DNA from: JAAEPI01 sp964352625
Lineage (GTDB): Bacteria; Bacteroidota; Bacteroidia; Cytophagales; Cyclobacteriaceae
Length of the DNA: 64,000 nt
Assembly (NCBI GenBank): GCA_964352625.1
Contig: CAYGSD010000007.1
Coordinates: 100,946 to 164,945 of the forward strand
Reading direction: 5' to 3'
Shown: one piece after another, positions 61,194 to 64,000 of the stretch
How positions within the stretch are numbered: the stretch's first letter is position 1
Layout: each line of letters starts with the position of its first letter
Notes under the pieces: model-generated
Database searches by the model: none
What the model was told of the DNA's origin: nothing
Seen by the model: the letters and a program-made list of their open reading frames with translations, nothing else
Position numbers and translations under genes: made by a program

Positions 61194-62507
61194 TTAATCA
61201 TTCACATGCTCTTTGAGAATATTTTCATCCAGTGCATTTTCCGTTGACGCTACCACTACCGAGACGGCCGCATCACCAGAAATGTTAACCATCGTTCGGA
61301 TCATATCCAGTATTCTTTCTGGCGCCATGATGAGCGCGATTCCAGCGGCTGGTATTCCAACTGCTTCCAAAACTACCACCAGCATCACCAATCCAGCGCC
61401 AGGTACACCTGCGGTTCCAACTGCGGCAAGAGTTGCGGTCAAAACAATCATGAGCTGCTGACTAATGGACAAATCCAATCCGAGCGCCTGAGCAATAAAA
61501 ACAGCTGAGACCCCTTGATAAAGGCTCGTTCCGTTCATATTGATAGTGGCGCCAAGAGGCAAAACGAAACTAGCAACCTCTTCGGAAACACCGAGGTGTT
61601 TTTCAACTCTATCCATAGTCACAGGGAGCGTGGCTGTACTAGAACTTGTACTGAAACCAAGTAGCATCGCTGGTCGCATTCCTTTGAAAAAATCCAGGTA
61701 TTTGATCTTTGAGAAGTACCTAATGAGAAGTGGATAAACCAATGCCATCATGATCATCATTCCGGCAATCACCGTCATGCTATACCAAAGCAAAGCATAT
61801 AGCAAGTCCCAAGCTTTGGACGGGTCGTCTCCGGAAATTTCGATAATAAGGGATGCAATCAGTGCAAAAACGCCATATGGCGCAATGAGCATGATGAACT
61901 CTACAATCTTAATGATGACGTCATTGAGGCCGTTGAAAAAGGACACGACGGTGGCCCCTCGCTCTTTTGGGATTTTGAGTAAGGCAATTCCAACGATGAT
62001 GGCAAAGAAGACAACCTGAAGCATACTGCCATTGCTTGTGGCAGCAAGAAAAATATTGTCAGGCACCATGTCAATCAGTGGCTGAAGCGGCCCTCTCGAT
62101 TTTACCTGCTCGGCAAAGCTAATTTTGCCTTCGGCATTCTCATTATATAGCGACATCAGGTTGGATCGAGTCTCTTCAGGTAGTTTGTGCCCCGGTTTCA
62201 CAATCGCTACGATCGCCAAGCCAATCGAAATAGAAATGACCGTGGTGACTACAAAAATCAACAAGGTCTTGCCGCCCATTCGAGTGAGTTTAGAAATATC
62301 CCCGATGTTGGCCACCCCAATGATCAAAGAAGCCAGCACCAGAGGCACGGCAATCATTTTCAATCCTCGAATGAAAATCGTTCCGACTGGTTTGATGAAA
62401 TCAATGGTAAACCCTGAAAGTGCAGGGAACTGAATGCAGACCATTCCGAACAGGAGGCCCAGGGTCATTCCGATTAGGATTTTGGTGTGAAGGGGAAGTT
62501 TTTTCAT
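61194..62507 (-). CDS. Dicarboxylate/amino acid:cation symporter (DAACS), copy 1
   Basis: A 437-residue carrier of the same family with matching blocks: FIRGLKMIAVPLVLASLI, SSSTATLPVTM, NMNGTSLYQG and GVPGAGLVMLVVVLEAVGIP. Its extracytoplasmic loop is shorter (about 110-140). The pair is transcribed in this order toward paaA but separated from it by the 75-bp operator region (59690-59764). Involvement in aromatic-acid metabolism is unproven; dicarboxylates are end products of the paa route. Confidence 0.94.
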   Translation of the reverse strand: MKKLPLHTKILIGMTLGLLFGMVCIQFPALSGFTIDFIKPVGTIFIRGLKMIAVPLVLASLIIGVANIGDISKLTRMGGKTLLIFVVTTVISISIGLAIVAIVKPGHKLPEETRSNLMSLYNENAEGKISFAEQVKSRGPLQPLIDMVPDNIFLAATSNGSMLQVVFFAIIVGIALLKIPKERGATVVSFFNGLNDVIIKIVEFIMLIAPYGVFALIASLIIEISGDDPSKAWDLLYALLWYSMTVIAGMMIMMALVYPLLIRYFSKIKYLDFFKGMRPAMLLGFSTSSSTATLPVTMDRVEKHLGVSEEVASFVLPLGATINMNGTSLYQGVSAVFIAQALGLDLSISQQLMIVLTATLAAVGTAGVPGAGLVMLVVVLEAVGIPAAGIALIMAPERILDMIRTMVNISGDAAVSVVVASTENALDENILKEHVND

Positions 62508-62548
62508 TGAACTAGTTTGGGTTACCGCGCAATTTATGAGAAGTCTAG

Positions 62549-62845
62549 TTAAGTCGGCAGCTTCAAACTACTTGGATTTTGGCGAGTATCGAAAACTGCA
62601 ACAATGAAAACTTCCTGATCATTTCTTCTATAATAGATCTTATAATGCCCTTCTACCAAAAACCTGTAATCATCAACTTCAGCAATCGCTCCTGATTCTG
62701 GAAACTCTCGAAGCTGTCTAGTGCGAGCCAAAATAGCTTTTACAGAATTTACTGCTGCATTGGGTGTCTTTTCAAATAGAAAATCAAAAATTAAATCTAA
62801 ATCATAGAGCGCTTCATCAGTCCAGAAAACCTTAGCCTTGCCCAT
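62549..62845 (-). CDS. RelE/ParE superfamily toxin
   Basis: A 98-residue protein: VFWTDEALYDLDLIFDFLFEKTPNAAVNSVKAILARTRQLREFPESGAIAEVDDYRFLVEGHYKIYYRRNDQEVFIVAVFDTRQNP carries the ParE pattern (W-A-DL--I, L---P--G, YRFLVEG-YKIYYR, I--V-D-R--P). ParE-like toxins inhibit gyrase or cut mRNA. It overlaps the upstream antitoxin-like gene by 14 bp. Confidence 0.88.
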   Translation of the reverse strand: MGKAKVFWTDEALYDLDLIFDFLFEKTPNAAVNSVKAILARTRQLREFPESGAIAEVDDYRFLVEGHYKIYYRRNDQEVFIVAVFDTRQNPSSLKLPT

Positions 62846-63077
62846 CGGAAATCTTCTTGCTGAAATAAGATTCCACCTTCTCTTGAGCTAAGATTTGATC
62901 ACTTTGAATATTTTCCTCGGACTTCTTCAGTCGGTCAATGACATTTTCCTTCATCCTCTTCGCATACAAGTCGGAAGTGCTCTCGTTTCGAATTTGGTCA
63001 ATTCGGCTAACCATTTCTCTGTCCTCAAGTGAGGATAGCCACTTGATTAGCTCCAGTTTCTTAGTTGCTATATCCAT
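62832..63077 (-). CDS. Antitoxin-like partner of the ParE toxin
   Basis: The 81-residue, highly charged helical protein (MDIATKKLELIKWLSSLEDREMVSRI) resembles the small antitoxin-like proteins of Bacteroidetes that precede RelE/ParE genes. It lacks an obvious DNA-binding domain in the first part, so autoregulation is uncertain. A -7-like TATCTTTA (63081-63088) ends 3 nt before the ATG, within the gap to aroC. Its 3' end overlaps the toxin start. Confidence 0.75.
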   Translation of the reverse strand: MDIATKKLELIKWLSSLEDREMVSRIDQIRNESTSDLYAKRMKENVIDRLKKSEENIQSDQILAQEKVESYFSKKISDGQG

Positions 63078-63092
63078 ACTTAAAGATAATGA

Positions 63093-64000
63093 CTATTTCG
63101 AAGCATCCATCAGCACACAAGCAGCCAAAGCTTCCACAATCGGCACGGCTCTAGGTACCACGCACGGATCATGTCGCCCCTTTCCGGTCACGGTCACTTC
63201 ATTACCGTCCTTGTCCACACTTCTCTGATCTTTCATTAAAGTGGCCACAGGCTTGAAGGCCACTCGGAAGTATATGTCTTCGCCGTTAGAAATGCCCCCT
63301 TGAATGCCTCCCGACAGGTTTGAAGTGGTTTTGACTTTGTCTCCGTCTTTTACAATCTCATCATTGTGCTCAGAGCCTCGCATGGCAGCCGTGGCAAACC
63401 CACTCCCGTACTCAAAGCCTTTCACGGCGTTGATAGAAAGCATGGCCTTGCCTAGCTCGGCATGTAGCTTTCCAAAGACGGGCTCACCCCAACCTACGGG
63501 CACATTCTTTATAACACAGGTGATGACTCCACCGATGGTATCCCCATCTTTTCTTACCGAGTCAATGAGTTCAAACATCCGTTCGGCCATTTTGGGATCG
63601 GCGCATCTAACAGCATTTTTTTCAATTTCTGAAAAATCTAGTTTCGAATAATCATCGTCAAGTTTCAAGTCCCCAACTTGTGACACAAATGCGTTGATTT
63701 TTATGCTCTTCAATGCAAGTTTGGCAACAGCCCCGGCCGCTACCCATCCGGCGGTCACTCGCGCTGAGCTTCTTCCGCCTCCTCTGTAGTCTCGCACGCC
63801 GTACTTTTCCTGATAAGTAAAATCCGCGTGCGATGGACGGTACTGATCTTTAATGTGTGAGTAGTCTTTGCTCTTTTGATCCTGGTTGGGAATCCAAATC
63901 ATGATCGGATGGCCTGTCGATTGTCCCTCGAAAATGCCAGACATAATCTGAAATTCGTCGGACTCCTTTCGCTGTGTGGTGATTCGAGACTGGCCTGGTT
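63093..64000 (-). CDS. aroC: Chorismate synthase, 5' truncated by the window edge
   Basis: The frame is open to position 64000. The first visible residues, PGQSRITTQRKESDEFQIMSGIFEGQSTGHPI, match the FMN-binding start region of AroC, so about 45 N-terminal residues lie beyond the window. HIKDQYRPSHADFTYQEKYG, DYRGGGRSSARVTAGWVAAGAVA and KGRHDPCVVPRAVPIVEA confirm the family. It makes chorismate from EPSP, the seventh step of the shikimate route whose aroB and aroA are at 23.8-26.3 kb. The Met at 63944 is internal. Confidence 0.96.
   Translation of the reverse strand, partial: PGQSRITTQRKESDEFQIMSGIFEGQSTGHPIMIWIPNQDQKSKDYSHIKDQYRPSHADFTYQEKYGVRDYRGGGRSSARVTAGWVAAGAVAKLALKSIKINAFVSQVGDLKLDDDYSKLDFSEIEKNAVRCADPKMAERMFELIDSVRKDGDTIGGVITCVIKNVPVGWGEPVFGKLHAELGKAMLSINAVKGFEYGSGFATAAMRGSEHNDEIVKDGDKVKTTSNLSGGIQGGISNGEDIYFRVAFKPVATLMKDQRSVDKDGNEVTVTGKGRHDPCVVPRAVPIVEALAACVLMDASK

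Overview
The window looks like a chromosomal segment of a marine-type Bacteroidetes, most likely order Cytophagales. This is an inference from gene content: type IX secretion-like C-termini, lamin-tail and FISUMP proteins, SusC-like carboxypeptidase-domain barrels, membrane-anchored AraC and LytTR regulators, DUF6265- and DUF6503-like proteins, and promoters of the Bacteroidetes form TTG-N(17-23)-TAnnTTTG. Shine-Dalgarno sites are weak or absent and several genes start with TTG or GTG. I saw no rRNA, tRNA, CRISPR array or intact insertion sequence.

Layout. 1-1.2 kb: 3' end of a helical-repeat protein, then a slippage-type repeat. 1.5-10.3 kb: MATE exporter, FISUMP lipoprotein, TPR histidine kinase, MFS exporter, small membrane and envelope proteins, an SDR oxidoreductase. 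10.4-14.3 kb: nitronate monooxygenase, then an accessory patch with a NUMOD4-like ORF, a palindromic divergent promoter, a secreted SH3 protein, and a toxin-antitoxin pair with its own promoter bracketed by two ~230-bp inverted-arm elements; an M23 lipoprotein follows. 14.3-26.8 kb: housekeeping genes (acyl-CoA carboxylase beta, MCE/MlaD protein, amidase, LptD-like protein, receiver-only regulator, lysS, proline dehydrogenase, aroB, aroA). 26.8-38 kb: LytTR regulator, lipoprotein serine hydrolase, a beta-helix surface protein, rarA, a DMT exporter, threonine aldolase, a SAM methyltransferase and asd. 38-48.9 kb: lamin-tail protein, SusC-like barrel with Spy-like partner, AraC regulator, WD40-like protein, a repeat-studded gap and a HEPN-domain gene. 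48.9-59.7 kb: a phenylacetate (paa) catabolic cluster. 59.7-64 kb: two dicarboxylate symporters, a ParE-type toxin-antitoxin pair and the 3' part of aroC.

The paa cluster is the main metabolic unit. PaaABCD form most of the ring epoxidase, PaaG isomerises the epoxide, PaaZ opens the ring and oxidises the aldehyde, PaaH and PaaJ carry out beta-oxidation and thiolysis, and PaaI rescues stalled CoA thioesters. The ligase PaaK and reductase PaaE are not in the window. A stand-alone TonB C-terminal domain, a four-helix-bundle protein, a deoxynucleoside kinase and a NUMOD4/HNH-like gene sit among the paa genes. An 18-bp palindrome upstream of paaA resembles a TetR-type PaaR operator. The 100-N gap in paaC is flanked by an identical 55-bp overlap, so the gene is probably intact at 250 residues.

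Three patterns deserve most attention: the inverted-arm elements around the toxin-antitoxin genes; a set of at least eight genes whose -7-like element ends only 3-5 nt before the start codon (predicted leaderless mRNAs); and the interleaved promoters of aroB and proline dehydrogenase.
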